Origin: Acheta domesticus
Lineage: Eukaryota; Arthropoda; Insecta; Orthoptera; Gryllidae
Direction: 5' to 3'
DNA length: 64,000 nt
Assembly (NCBI GenBank): GCA_031308135.1
Contig: JAHLJT010000631.1
Location: 217,250,611 to 217,314,610 of the forward strand
The notes under the pieces were generated by a model that was not told the DNA's origin, did not search any database, and was given only the letters and a program-made list of their open reading frames with translations. Shown here in pieces: positions 1 to 11,689 of this stretch (position 1 is the stretch's first letter; the number at the start of each line of letters is the position of its first letter). The position numbers and the translations under genes are program-made.

Positions 1-479
1 AAACTTTTATAGAATTCACTTTTCTCCATAGTGCGTTGCACACAGTTTTAAACTGTTTTGACGTTAAATATATATTTTTTTAAATTGTGTATTCTAGTTG
101 ACACGTGAAGGTCCTTGAGTATTAATAAGAATATTTTGCTGTGCAGGAAGAATCACGAGAAACAAGATATATCATAACTAATTCTAAAATTAGGTCTGAC
201 TACAAATTCATTTTTGAGATTTTCCACAAATTACTCACTTAATAATTAGGTAGTGATGACTGTCACGTTACAAATACAAAGTAGTAAATTCGAATGTATC
301 ATATACTCAATATATAGTTAATTTTTGGTCCATTTTTTTACCAAATGCTACAGACAGCAATGATCACGTCAATGCCCTCCCCCATGTGCTAAGTGGCTTG
401 ATTACTAATTTCATTTTTCAGGGCGCGTCCACTGTCACGATCGTTCGTCTCCTAAGTGTGATGCATGTTGTATCACGGG
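1..479. other. AT-rich sequence, no gene seen
   Basis: This stretch is AT-rich and single-copy in appearance. I see no coding signal, RNA gene or clear repeat before the minus-strand SINE begins near 480. Confidence 0.6.
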
Positions 480-815
480 AAGTGACGGTGTTATTCCCCC
501 ACTGGACAGTGAGAGTCGGCGCCGACATAACGTCGGGATGCAGGATTTCACTTCTCCGGCTATCTCCCACCACCGCGGCACCGCCCCAACCGGAAAAAAG
601 CTCTAAGCTCCCGAACAGGTCTCCTAGCATGTGTGGTAGTACTTGTAAGTGCAAGTGTGTTTATAAGGGAGAGGATAGGAGAAGGAAGAGAAAGGAAAGA
701 TCGTGCACAATCCGTTGCCTCTTTGTTAGGGTACTGTTCCGGCATTCGCCTCATATTGACCGAAGAAACCACGGAAAGTTACTGGTCAGCGCAGCCGGTC
801 GCGATCACCAACTAA
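480..815 (-). mobile_element. tRNA-derived SINE family A, 5'-truncated copy
   Basis: Read on the minus strand this matches the core and tail of the full SINE at 27578-28135. It shares the block with AATGCCGGAACAG, the pyrimidine block with CTTTCCTTTCTCTTCC and the tail block with GTCGGCGCC. The tRNA-like head is missing. A plus-strand head copy starts about 45 bp away at 858, so two copies lie in opposite orientation. Confidence 0.75.
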
Positions 816-857
816 TAACACAATGGTTTAATAAAAAAAAACTATCACAAACACCGG

Positions 858-1108
858 GAGACGTAGCTCAGGGCTTCATCTGATGTCACTATAGTACCTG
901 TGATCGGAAGGTTTTGGGGTTCCATTCTAGACGGCGCGGCGGAAGGATTTTCGACACTAGACAGTAAAGGTTCATCCGCTGTCTATAGGAGCATTCTAGC
1001 GGATGGCTGCTCTGATCTGTAGTTTTCGTAGTTTCTCCGATCAATATCAGGCGTATATCAAAGCAGTACTCTAACAAACAGGGCTCGTACTGCGCGCGAT
1101 CTTACTCG
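858..1108 (+). mobile_element. tRNA-derived SINE family A, head and core, 3'-truncated
   Basis: It starts with the same head as the full copy at 27578: a box A-like GTAGCTCAGGGC, then CTGATGTCACT, then a degenerate box B (GGTTCCATTCT) and GGATTTTCGACACTAG. The core with CAGTACTCTAACAAAC follows, and similarity stops near 1108. Box A and box B are the internal RNA polymerase III promoter of tRNA-derived SINEs. Confidence 0.75.
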
Positions 1109-1480
1109 CAGGGGGAACTACAATTGCGTAGGTAGTCGTGGTTTCTGGTGGCGGAATGTAAGCGACTACCCGGACACTGGAGTTTCATGACGCACTCACG
1201 TCGATAACCTGAGGCCGGTTTTCAGTGAGTAGGTGGCTTCCTGCCGACCCTTAGGAGGGATTGTGCGTGGGATACGTTAGCCAGCTTCACCTGTGCAGCA
1301 TGCTGGTGTATTCCAAATTCATAAAAGTCGAGACGGGTAACAAGAACCTCCCTATAGGAGTTGCCCAGGTTCCGGCTGACTGACGTCGATAGCCTCGAGG
1401 GGGAGGTAGTGAGGAGACCGGTTAGCGGTTCCGACTCCCTGGGTTTCGACCCGGGGGCCCCCATTTGGCTTCGTCGTGGG
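1109..1480. other. Unclassified GC-balanced sequence with a tRNA-like segment
   Basis: No coding signal is visible. Positions 1398-1473 hold a possible degraded tRNA-like segment. GGGGGAG and GGCCCCC could pair as an acceptor stem, and CTGGG-TTTCGAC-CCGGG resembles a T arm. It is too short for a full cloverleaf, so it is not a tRNA gene. It may be the head of another SINE. Confidence 0.3.
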
Positions 1481-1523
1481 TGGGTACTTGACTTCGTCGT
1501 GGCAGTCGCCTGATACTCTGGGC

Positions 1524-2217
1524 AAATGCCCTACTTTCCAACATATCAGGCAGAGATATCTTCACGACACAAGTTTGGAATGTATACTTGAATCTGAGAA
1601 GTATCAAGGAAGAACTATACAATTTTATAAGGAGAGTGGAATATTCAGCCAAATCTGAATTGTATGGGCAATTTCGAATACAACACTGGACCCAGAAAAA
1701 TGGTTAATCACCTGACAACTTTTAAATATTTTCGACATGATACACACATGTTCTCTTTCCATGTGCATGTTATCACCCTGTACACAATCTATTCAACCGT
1801 ATATTTATACTGAACCTGTAAAACCCAAACATGGTTCCTCATCTTAATAACACTTCAAATACGTGTGGTTTATACCACACTACAGCACTTTCTCAGTAGT
1901 AGGATATCTTTGGCATACGGCCTTTCTCTTATTGCCTGTTGAATGTATGTAACTAATGTCGCATATGTAACTAATAGTTTATCAAGTGTTTTAACTTTGT
2001 TTTGCTCATGTTTTTTGTTTGCATATCTCATTATGTTTAATTGTTACTAATTTTTCCTGTTTTGCAATCCTGTAAACAGTTATTGTAAATTACTATACAT
2101 TGTACTGAATCAGTAAACCTCAATTAATCATATATGAATTACTGTTTTAATGTATTTTTTCTGGGGCGCTAATGACCCAGCTGTCGATGCGACTTTAAAT
2201 AAACAAACAAACAAACT
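1524..2217 (+). mobile_element. Non-LTR retrotransposon 3' end (I-clade-like, RNase H tail)
   Basis: The plus-strand frame at about 1524-1658 encodes a peptide beginning CPTFQHIRQRYL and ending at a stop. This resembles the last part of the RNase H domain found at the C-terminus of I-type LINE ORF2 proteins (pattern CPxFxxxR, then helices). About 500 bp of AT-rich 3' UTR follows. It ends with GTCGATGCGACTTTAAATAA and a short (AAAC)n tail, and this end is shared with the copy at 11690-12016. The reverse transcriptase is absent, so the copy is 5'-truncated and dead. Confidence 0.7.
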
Positions 2218-2402
2218 CTGGGCAAAGACAACTCTTGTCCCGGCGTATGTGAGTAGCGCAGTCTTGACTCTGATACCAGCCTGGATAGCTAGCTCTGAGC
2301 TAGAAGGACGGCCCGACGCATCGGCGAGGGATGACGATACACTCGAAAAGCTTAGTGCCCACCCCGGGGCTAACGCTCCTGGTAGAACAAGTTTTTGTGT
2401 GA
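2218..2402. other. Short unclassified spacer
   Basis: This is moderately GC sequence between the LINE tail and the next SINE fragment. I recognise no gene or family in it. Confidence 0.4.
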
Positions 2403-2750
2403 TGTAGTAGACCACGCGGGATATATTCTACGCGCGATCTTTCTTTCCTCTTCTTTGTTCTATCCTCACCCCTTACTTACACACACTAACATGCACTACA
2501 CTACCACATATACCAGGAGACCAGTCGGAATCTTAAGAGTTTGTTCCCACTGGGGCTGTGGCCCGCTGTTAGAAGATACCTGGTTTGTGATGAACCCCAC
2601 TAGCCAAAGGCTGGTTGGAGTCGAATCTCGCCATCCAGGGGGGCAAGATCACCGCCACCTCCGAGATCAAAAAACACACTCTACACTTAAGGGATTAACG
2701 GCCTTAGCAGTTGACGCTCCCGAAATCACTAGTAAGAAATCAAGCAATCA
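2403..2750 (+). mobile_element. SINE family A, 3' half
   Basis: It matches the 3' half of the full SINE at 27578-28135: the pyrimidine-rich block (CTTTCCTCTTCTTTGTTCT), the CACTACACTACCACA block, GGAGACCAGTCGG, and the GATCACCGCCACCTCC block. It ends near AATCAAGCAATCAATC, a remnant of the AATC tail. The tRNA head is missing. Confidence 0.75.
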
Positions 2751-3409
2751 ATCTATAGCTTCCGGCTATTCTAGACTCTAGAATCCTTCAGGTAAGCGTA
2801 GTCCGACGATGCGTTTGTAACCTCAGCTATAACATCCAGTGTGGCGTAGCACTGTGTTGCGTGGCACTGCGGTGCGTGATACGGCGTTTTTTTTTAATTT
2901 GATTTTTTCAGAGAATATGTAGATCAGTACATAAAATACTATACATATGTAGTGAAGGCCTATATTCTATTTTACTTAAAATTACTCTATAAACTGATTT
3001 GGGTGAGGCAGACTTTTCCAGACACCTCTAAAAACAATCTATTTCAGAAAATTTGACTAGGAATGGTAAGGATAGGGATATCTATTTTTGATTCTGGTTC
3101 TGTGAAAAGGGGTTTTCGGGAGTCTGAAGTTCTTTAGGTGTGGAATTTGAGGTATGAAGTGATGAAACTTGGTGGAGAGGTACATTATATGGTGTTGTGT
3201 GGAGTCAATTTGGTATTTTTCTTGGAGCTGTGACTTTGTGACAAACTAAAGAGTATTTGTGATAGTTCTAAGAAAATGGTTCTGAACTATTTGAAGCTTG
3301 TTAATGTTTGTTTTGCGGCGGAGATCCAAACTGGGCAGGCGAAAAGGAGGAGTGTTCTAATGATGGTTTTGTAGATGTTTATGACTGTTGGAAAGAGAAG
3401 GTGGGAATT
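2751..3409. other. Unannotated AT-rich sequence
   Basis: No coding potential, RNA gene or recognised repeat is visible here. The right edge carries TTGAATTGAATTGAAT, the tail of the SINE that follows. Confidence 0.5.
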
Positions 3410-3773
3410 GAATTGAATTGAATAGATGCCTTATTTTACGTGGCGAGTCTCAGGCCATGAGGCCTGCTCTTCCTTCTGACCACGCAAATTTCGCTACGCT
3501 CCTTTCACCAACTAGCGGAGAAAGAAGGTATTACTGGGGCGTCGAAACAGACGATTTTGAATTTAGCTCAGAGGCTTCATTTAGTCTTGAGGATCTTTTA
3601 CATGCAAGCAAATCACTAACATGGGACAGCCGGCTTTACTTCCCCTCCGAAGGAAGGCGTACGAAGGAATTTTTCGCCCCTAAAAATCCACGGCTTCGAT
3701 CTGGTTTGAATCCACCAACTTGGGTATAGCAGTCCGTTACGCTAACCGCTGCACCATCGCTGCCGCAAATCAA
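3410..3773 (-). mobile_element. tRNA-derived SINE family B (full-length-looking)
   Basis: On the minus strand it begins near 3772 with a tRNA-like head. Box A is TGGTGCAGCGGTTAGCG and box B is GGATTCAAACC, close to the pol III consensus. It runs through about 250 bp of unrelated body and ends in an (AATTC)n tail at 3410-3422. The open frame at 3418-3729 on the plus strand is only the antisense of this element. A related fragment lies near 29255-29330. Confidence 0.75.
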
Positions 3774-3849
3774 TAAATGGGGGGATCGATTAATGATGGG
3801 CTTTAGTTGATGTAACTTATTTCTTGCTTGTTGTATTTTACTATTAATG

Positions 3850-4200
3850 TGCTGCCTCCAGTTCAGTTTAGTACGACGCGTGCCGGGCCGGAGGGAAGGT
3901 CGTGAGCGTGTCGTCCCTCACGCAGATAAGTCACGCGCCCGGAGGAAGCTGTGCCGTGTGCGCTCGCGACCGCTCGGACGGACGGACGGACGGACGGACG
4001 GACGGACGGACGGGCGGAGGACTCTCTGCGGTTGGGAGCAATTAATATCGTTTCATTGTCGGACGCTCGGAATATATTGCGACCGGAGGGGTAGATAAAT
4101 TAATTTTTCCTCTCTACTGACGCGCCGTGGCGTTTGCAGCAATTAAGTGCGTAAAATAACTCCGACGCACTTGGTGTGTGCAAATGGCACCACGCGTTTT
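3850..4200. other. GC-rich unique island with CGGA microsatellite
   Basis: A GC-rich block breaks the AT background. Homeodomain-type cores such as GCAATTAATATC and CAGCAATTAAGTG lie on the right of an internal (CGGA)n run. Repetitive sequence is not obvious outside that run. I infer a candidate conserved non-coding or regulatory element. There is no coding evidence. Confidence 0.4.
3975..4013. repeat. (CGGA)n microsatellite
   Basis: Nearly ten perfect tandem copies of the tetranucleotide CGGA lie inside the GC-rich island. Confidence 0.95.
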
Positions 4201-6039
4201 GACGCAGAATTTGTTTTATGTAAACGATGCAGTTACATAAGTGTGAGTTTCAAATTGTTGTAATCACATACTCTTTTAATAATGTGAGTAAAAAAAGCTG
4301 TTTAAATATTAAAGATTGTTCCATCCCCTGAGAAGTAAATTGCAGCATCTCATTTCAATTAGTCTCATCTGAATGGGAAAACTGAAGAAAAATATTTTCT
4401 TTTAAGAACTAATGCATTTGCTTACTTCACAAAGCATGGCTGTATTAACTCTCTTATATTTTGAAATTTAAAGATACATTTTTTATAATACAATAATAAA
4501 TATTAAAAATCATCAGATAACGTAAACATTAGATAAGCTGAACACAAGCAATAAAACTAAATATTTCGTGTTGTGATACACAGGTTAATGGAGTGTAGAA
4601 TGTTGTCACTTAAAACTATTATTAACTTACAACACAAAGTCAAAAAATATTTTGAACTATATTTTTTACTTTTTTTATATTATTTTATTTTAGATCGCTG
4701 TGAAATTTGTTGGTCATAAGCGATCAAAATCTATTTTACAAATTTAAACAATAAAAGTTACATTTTTGTACACAATGCTATATTTATTAACATTATCTGT
4801 AAACAATATAAAATATTCAACAATGATTACATTCAATATTACAAGCATGTGATTTTTTAACAAAAAAGGAACTGTTATATAAACATTTGTGTCACATAGG
4901 AATTTAATAATATTTCACACGCTAAAGTACAGTTTAATAGAGAATGGATATTAGTATCAAGTTTTAAATTTTCCGTGAGATCACTTCTAAACCGACAATC
5001 AACTAATAAATAGGATGTAGAAATACTTTCACTACAATTTGGGCATGTACATGGCTTTGTCTTTTTGAATATATATTACAGTGACTCAAATTAAAATGTC
5101 CAATTCGGAGTCTTGATAGAATTGCTTGATATTTTTACTTTTTTGCCTCCTGCTTACATAGAAAAGAGAAAGTACTGTTATGCTGCAGCCGAACCGGGCG
5201 GTATTTTTTATATCTGATACAACTTACTCATTTACGTCTTTGATACGTTTCACACAGGGGGAGGAGGATGGGTTTAGTTGGCACCGAAAGGTTCAAAGAT
5301 GTAAAACAAGAGTATACTTGTAGTGACCTTAGTAAAAGATGCGTGGTACAACTTTTTCACACACCACAATATACAGGAGGAGCATTCCACACTGTCCCAT
5401 TTATCCACATGGTTTAGCTATTTGGCCAAAAATTCTTGCATACTCGGATTTTATGAAGTAATGCACTGCTCTTAGTTTGTGTGTTCAAGGTTGGGGTTTA
5501 ATACGATAATTTTATTTTTAAAACAATGATTTACAATGTGCGGAATGTGGTAAAAAGTAGTGTATAATATTCTTTCAAAGTTTATACAGCCACGTTCTGA
5601 CTGCGCTTTGCTTGCGAGCATTTTACGTTGTGAATAATTAAATTAATGACTACATCGAACTCATTGTTCGACTATTCTAACTCTGAAAATTGATACATAT
5701 AAACCAGGCAATATTTCTTTGAATAGTTTGATTTATTATTTTCTAGTATCAGAGATTCATTGTTTTGCTTAAATCGCTTCGAAAATTAATTTATGAATTG
5801 CATGAAATTTGAGGAGAAAAGTAATTGATTAAACAATTGCTAATTGCAATTAATGAATGGGGGATAATTTTATTATTACATGATTAATTTGCACATTATA
5901 ATTCATTATCAGGTATGTCAGAGTATGGTCAATTACTACAATATGACACTCTTCCCTATATATTAAAATCATTTATGAAAACTGCTTTATGACGCGCAAA
6001 AAAATGGGATGAATGTCAGCATTTACAAAGTTAAATATA
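4201..6039. other. AT-rich gene-free sequence
   Basis: This is low-GC sequence without plausible exons. Around 5145-5210 a stretch with TTTTTACTTTT and GAGAAAGTACTGTTATGCTGC resembles the terminal hairpin end of the dispersed GACGG repeat family seen at 26120 and 37050. It may be a very old fragment of that family. Confidence 0.45.
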
Positions 6040-6420
6040 ATTCTAATATCTTCTCACTTTCTTTGGATTTTAATTATATTTCTTTTTCCAGTTTTTTAAG
6101 ACTGTCTTATATCTTTTGATGATCAGAAGGTTATGAGAAGGCCATCTATTCTATTTTAAATTTGAAATTTTATTTCTCTCCCTTTGTCCAGTTTTTTAAG
6201 ACAGTTCTTTGTCCAGTTTTTTTAAGACAGATTCTTTGTCCAGTTTTTTAAGACAGTTCTTTGTCCAGTTTTTTTAAGACAGATTCTTTGTCCAGTTTTT
6301 TAAGACAGTAAAAAATTCTAAATGTAGAATAGATGTCCTTTTATGAACCTTCTGATCATCAAAATATATAAGAAGTGTACAAAGAAATGTAATTAGATAT
6401 AAATACCTTCTCTTTCACAT
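6040..6420. mobile_element. Foldback (inverted-repeat) element with internal tandem array
   Basis: The left arm (about 6071-6152) is complementary to the right arm (about 6325-6396), with imperfect matches over roughly 70-80 bp. Both arms carry TTTTGATGATCAGAAGGTT, read in opposite directions, followed by CATCTATTCTA. The space between contains an ordered array of CCAGTTTTTTAAGACAG repeats. The structure fits a non-autonomous foldback or MITE-like DNA element. No transposase is present. Confidence 0.7.
6187..6308. repeat. Alternating 25/27-bp tandem repeat
   Basis: Five units of TTTGTCCAGTTTTTTAAGAC(AG) occur. They alternate between a shorter form with AGTTC and a longer form with an extra T and AGATTC, which gives a higher-order period of about 52 bp. 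A further diverged unit lies in the left arm near 6087. Confidence 0.85.
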
Positions 6421-8774
6421 GGATTTGAAAAGTGTTACAAAATGTGTAAAATCAATACTTAAAGAGTCGTATTAGTTTCCAATGAAAATTATCAAACAGT
6501 GAAATTAGCATCCGTCTCCTCTAACACGATCGTGAATCACCTAGAAATTATAGGAAAGTGAAGGACTACTTGAGATGAGTCATGGAGTTAGGAATACAGG
6601 GAGAAATGGTTTGACTTCACAAACTTGAAGTCATCTGAAGCAACGATCCGCCGTATTGCTGTGACCAAAACACTTGTAGGCGTCCTCGCGTTGAGGTGTG
6701 CTATTTGTCATAGTTTTTAATATTTAAAAGCCTTAGTCAGATTAACAATATTTCGTAACAGTTCGTCATTGTAACATAAGTGGCTTACTGCTGTACAAAT
6801 CGTTTGTGGAAGGCGTTTATTAGTTCTCTCACGTAAGTAGTTACTTTATATGGTTTGGCGAACATAGTAAAATTTAAAGATATTAGTTAATTTTTGTAAT
6901 TTTCTCCTTCATGCCAAGGAGGAGAGCAGAGTGGATTAGTTGTGCGAAAAGTCAAGTGTCGGCTTAGTACATAGAGCAAGTTAAGTGTGGTTCATTTTCA
7001 AAAAGAGGATTTCGGTAGCACATGTTTAGATACGTACATTGTGAAAACTCCCAGTTACAATAATTTGGCCAGCTTTTATACCACTCCTAATAGAAGTAAA
7101 TTGTGCAGGAATAATTATTCTCTGAAGCTGTCTTCAAAAGAATAACGAACACGTCTTTTTTACGTATTCTACAAAGAAACCTGAAAGTTTTGCACTATGT
7201 CGGCATCAGTTGTATTACTGGCCCATGAATAATCTTCAAACATTAGGACCCTGCCCTTTTGGCTTCAGATGAGAGTTGTTAATGGTTATGTAAAGAAATG
7301 GTGAAACAAAAAAGTAACGGTACAAAAAGACAATGTTCTTTTTTATCATATAGCTGGTATGGTAGACAGGCTTTGAATATTATGACAATACTAATTCTAA
7401 GAATATTTCGTAATAACTTGTGTATCACATGCTCCTTTAGAATATTAGTAGTGTTAAGTTTTTATTAATTTGCATATTTTTGTGAGAGATCATGTGAGCA
7501 ATTTCAAAGGCAGAGAAACACACTTAGTAAAGTGGTATTCTTGACCTTTTAAATTGAAAATACGCCCTTAAAATACTCTACAATGACCCCGCAATTTGTA
7601 ACAAAGCTTCACCGTTTCAGTGATTATACTCTTCAATACTACAAAGATTATTAAATGCCATTCAAAAATGGGTATTATCCATTTATTATCATGTTTGAGA
7701 CACATGCTTTGGGCATACCAATATGCCGGACTGGCTTCACTTGCGGAACATTGCAGAGGTTGGTAATGCCACTTCCATGTATTCATAGCTCCATGGAATT
7801 ATACATATCCTCGTTCAAACACGTCATGCCAATTTTATAAGTTTATCTATCTAATTCATGGAACAAAAGAATTCTGAAAGTTTTACGCCCAGTTTGAGGG
7901 TGAGTATTTTCTTCATGAAATCGCATTATTTCTCTAATGAAAATGTATTTTCAATTTGCGCCACAAAAGACAGAAGTATTTTGGGAGAAAAATATATTCT
8001 GACAAATTAATCTTGAATAGATGAAATTGAAAATTGTAGACCAAGAGTTAACCCACCCCTCTCGTGATGTTTATTTTAATTATCATTATAAATTATTTTA
8101 TTAAAAATGCAGACATTTCTTATTTATTAATAAAATGTTTTTATGGCTCTTCTTTTTTCTTCTGGGAATTATTTTTTTAGACATCTACTTGCAAAAGCCG
8201 GGGGAGTTATTTTTAGGGCATACAAAAATGTGATAAAAGTTCAATTTTAGCACTCGAGTTAAAAGTGAAACCTTGCTCAAATGTATGAATAAAATTTAAT
8301 ACAACAAAGAAAACAAAACACTTCCATTGGAGCGTATCAAGTATTATTAACCTTAATGCAACATGGAACGTGAATAAATATTGTGTACCTGAATTAAAGT
8401 AAAATGAAAGTTAGAAAGGATTTTCTAAAAAATAATTTACACTTGTGGCACACATGATAAAAATATCGGCCGATCAACCTCGTGTTGTAACATTTTCTAC
8501 TCGTGAAATATAATGCCACTTATCTCACACTATCATACATCTTTATTACACTACCATCGTGGTTGCAAAGGGCTGTCGCTCAAGAAACCTGTGCCGCAAC
8601 CTGACATAACCTTGCTTGACTATTCTTTAAAACTGTCTACAAACTCTCATAGAACCTACCTGAATCTATGGTATAGAATAATGGGACCAGTGAAGCACCA
8701 TAATCCAAGAAGTGAATCAAACTTTGATTGAAGATTCTTAACCATTAACAGGTGACGTGCCTTCAAACTTCTGT
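6421..8774. other. AT-rich gene-free sequence
   Basis: I find no convincing exon, RNA gene or mobile element here. The short frames at 7568-7840 overlap each other on both strands and have no recognisable domain. Confidence 0.5.
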
Positions 8775-9682
8775 TACGTGCGGTCTATGAGACCCCAAAA
8801 GTTTTAGACAGATTATTCTCGGTGTTCCATTTCACTTGACAATTTTTTCCACATTAACAATGGCATAATAAACAAGAAAATAAAATTGTTTTTTATTAAC
8901 GAAAACAATATAATTATTTATAACTAGCCGAGTAAATTTCTGGTAACAATTTGTTCCATACCGTTTTTTCACGTCTAAGAACTCGTAGAATTGTTTGAAA
9001 TATTGTTCACTGCATTAAAATACCTTCATTTGAATACTGTAAATATTTTTATACGAAAATTATCTATTAGTACAATAATGTGCAATGCATCTTTCTGCTG
9101 TTTGACTGCAGTCTCTTGTTCAACCAATTGTCTCTTTTATTCTTAGAAATAACCATCTCTTGTCACAACTGTTACAGTATTCATCTCTTTTCCTAATTTT
9201 CCCTCTTCTTTTGCTTTATTTCTTCTAATATTTCTATTTCCCTTCTTTCAGTTCATCACCTCATTGCTTAATCATTTCCCCTTCAGTATTTGCATCGCGT
9301 ATACTTTCAAACGCAAAATCATCGTCCACATCTCTGTCAATATCACCAGCGATTTACTTTATGGACTGATTAACTGTACTATTGAAAGTAGTGTCCTTGA
9401 GAAACACATTCCCAGATCGTCCAGTACGTTCACACATATTCACTGTGGTAAGAAAAGTTCCGTTACTCGCAATGTGCGGTCTGCGAGACCGCTCCAAAAC
9501 TTCAACTAATCCTAAAAGGTGAACGGCTGTCAGTGAATTCGCTGTCTCGCGTGTAAGTGTAGTTTAGAGAGAGATAGAGAGAAGGTACTATAAATCAAAA
9601 CTTATTGCAACGAACCAGAGAGGAGAACTCAGCGTTTATTTTTTCTCAGAGGTCTCAGAGACTGCTCGTCACCAGTTAAGGG
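8775..9682. other. Sequence with paired GCGGTCT palindromic motifs
   Basis: The motif GTGCGGTCTATGAGACC (near 8779) recurs at 9476-9492 as the perfect palindrome GCGGTCT-GCG-AGACCGC. A degenerate form, GAGGTCTCAGAGAC, lies near 9647. All are followed by similar short AC-rich sequence. They could be remnants of transposon termini next to the piggyBac-type element. No coding evidence is visible. Confidence 0.35.
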
Positions 9683-9686
9683 TTAA
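9683..9686. repeat. TTAA target-site duplication, left
   Basis: TTAA immediately precedes the left terminal repeat of the piggyBac-type element and is matched by TTAA at 10308-10311. Confidence 0.8.
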
Positions 9687-10307
9687 ACTTCCAGCGGGCG
9701 CGTTGTCGTAAATTTCACGACAATAGCAATTTTTTCGTTTTGCTGTCAACTCATTGTTGCCAAAGATTTCTGCGTTCTTGGTATTCCTTGCCGATATCTT
9801 TAGTGATGCATTCCTGCAGCCACTGCTTAGTTTACACGCTATGTTCAGTTTTTGTAACGCTCTATTCGGGATTAGTGCATAGTGACGTAAACTTTACGCT
9901 TCGCACCGGCTGTTGTGCTAAAATATTGTATAATAATTTGTCCTAATCGAAATTTTCTGTAAAATGTCGAGATAAAGAATTCACGTGAACGAAAATCAGA
10001 ATATTCTTCAAGAGCTGTCTGATCGGAGGAAGATCATGAATTGGATAGTGACAGTGACAGTAAACGAATGTTGAAAATAAAGACGAACATCAGAACGATA
10101 CTGGATCGGAACAAGATCTTTTTGATACTATATACGAACTTTTTCAACGGATATGTTTTTTGGTAGTAAATATCATTCTTAGATATTATAATGCGACATA
10201 AAATTCCATTGTTCTACAATTTCTTTGATTTTTTAAGTCATTGAATGTCTTAAAATTTACGACACGCGCCTGCTGGTGTGAACATTTTACGCGCGCCCGC
10301 TGGAAGG
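9687..10307 (+). mobile_element. piggyBac-type element, internally deleted
   Basis: The left end reads ACTTCCAGCGGGCGCG. The right end, reverse-complemented, reads CCTTCCAGCGGGCGCG, so 15 of 16 terminal bases pair. Exact TTAA duplications flank both ends, which is the target site of the piggyBac superfamily. The right side carries a second inner copy of the motif (CGCGCCTGCTGG), giving the asymmetric subterminal repeats usual for these elements. Inside, around 9963-10110, a broken frame starts MSR and contains ILQELSD followed by an acidic/Ser-like remnant. This looks like the acidic N-terminus of a piggyBac transposase. The catalytic domain is missing, so it is non-autonomous. Confidence 0.82.
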
Positions 10308-10311
10308 TTAA
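10308..10311. repeat. TTAA target-site duplication, right
   Basis: TTAA directly follows the right terminal repeat of the piggyBac-type element and matches the left copy at 9683-9686. Confidence 0.8.
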
Positions 10312-10794
10312 GAAACTGATGCGGAGCACCATAGTGCGTTATCAACAAAACAATTTATAAAGATGGAAACATCTCATCTATTGAGCAAGTCATCACGAAG
10401 CCGGTAGTATCTGAAAATAATAGGTAAACATTTAAACTATCTAGTACCAATCAACCTATTGTGAACACATATAAAGACTGAAAAGCGGACACATCTTGAA
10501 AATTTCAAGCCGCTACAGTAACCACGATTTAAACTAAATGTATTGTTGTAATTTCAAATAATTTACTGATTGTTATACAAGAACTGATTGTATGTACAGT
10601 TTGACGATGTAAAATTTAAAAAAAAAGTCTTTAAAATTTTGTATCAAATCAGTACACAAAATATTTTGTTTTGTATCAAATCAAATGTTATGCACGATAA
10701 GAAAGCACATGATTTAAGCTCCGTGTCGGTCAAACATTTAACACCTCATTCAGTGAAAATGCTTCCCTCAGGCGGTGTCCGCCGAGAAGGTGTC
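10312..10794. other. AT-rich gene-free sequence
   Basis: No gene or repeat is recognised between the piggyBac-type element and the GC-rich repeat block. Confidence 0.5.
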
Positions 10795-11689
10795 TCCTTG
10801 AACTTCACCGGAGCGTTCGCCTCTCGATCAAACTTTTCCATCTATCGAGGGACAGGTCAACGCTCTCCTCCGTGGCCCACCCCGAACACAAACGGAGGGT
10901 GAGGGCGGTCTGGGAAACGGGAGCGTGGCGGTCGAGGTCGGAGGTGGCGGCAGCGCGGTCGACCAGCGAAGCGGGGGCGTCGGAGACAGCCATTGCGGCG
11001 GGGCTGGAGGGGGACGGGGGAGGGGATGGTTGCGGGGAGCGGTCGACAACAGGGATATTCGGAACAGTGTTCCTGGGGGTGAACCGAGAAAGGGATGGGG
11101 GGAGAGGCATAGGTAGGCTGGAGCTGGGAACGGCGGCAGCAAAGATGGCCGGCGATATGTGAACTTCGGCAGAGGACGACGGGAGATGGGCGGAGTGGGA
11201 GGGGGAGCTAGCAGGGGGACGGGTCCCGCACGAGATCGTGGCCGGGGACAGAGGCTGCGGATACGACCAGGGAAAATGGAGCCCCGGTAGCAGCGGGGAT
11301 GGGCCGAGTTGGGGTACAGGGATGGGGGCGTGCCCAGAGCCGAAATCGTGAAGGCGGCGCAGTCGGGAGCGGAGGCAGCGGTAACTGATGATGCTGGAGC
11401 TTCAACGTCCGCGGAGATGGACGAAAAGGTAGGGATGGGACAGTGCTGAGGTGGTGAGAGAGCCAGAAGTTGGCAGAGTTGAGGTCTGGGCAACGGGAGC
11501 AGCGACAACGGGGATGACCTGGGATTAGGGGGCGTCGACAGCGGTGGAGATAGCCGCAGCGGCGGCTGGGGTGAGGCCGCGCACGAACTCGGCGTTGGGG
11601 AGAAAAAGAGCCAGGATCGGGACCATGCCTGTAGCAACGGTTGGGGACTACGGCAATGAGGATGGAGCTAAGGCACCCGCAACTTGTAA
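10795..11689. repeat. GC-rich degenerate repeat block, left part
   Basis: This is about 0.9 kb of strongly G-rich (plus strand) sequence made of degenerate motifs such as GGGGA, GGCGGCG and GGGATGG. Long open frames on both strands here (for example 10828-11637 minus, Pro/Ser-rich) are by-products of the composition. The AT-rich LINE tail at 11690-12016 separates it from the right part of the block. Confidence 0.6.

Noticed and set aside
1398..1473. tRNA-like fold with paired GGGGG and CCCCC ends
   Set aside because: The length is too short for D, anticodon and T arms together. It was kept only as a note in the surrounding region.
6187..6308. CRISPR-like spaced repeats
   Set aside because: The units are contiguous tandem repeats without unique spacers, inside a foldback element in eukaryotic DNA.
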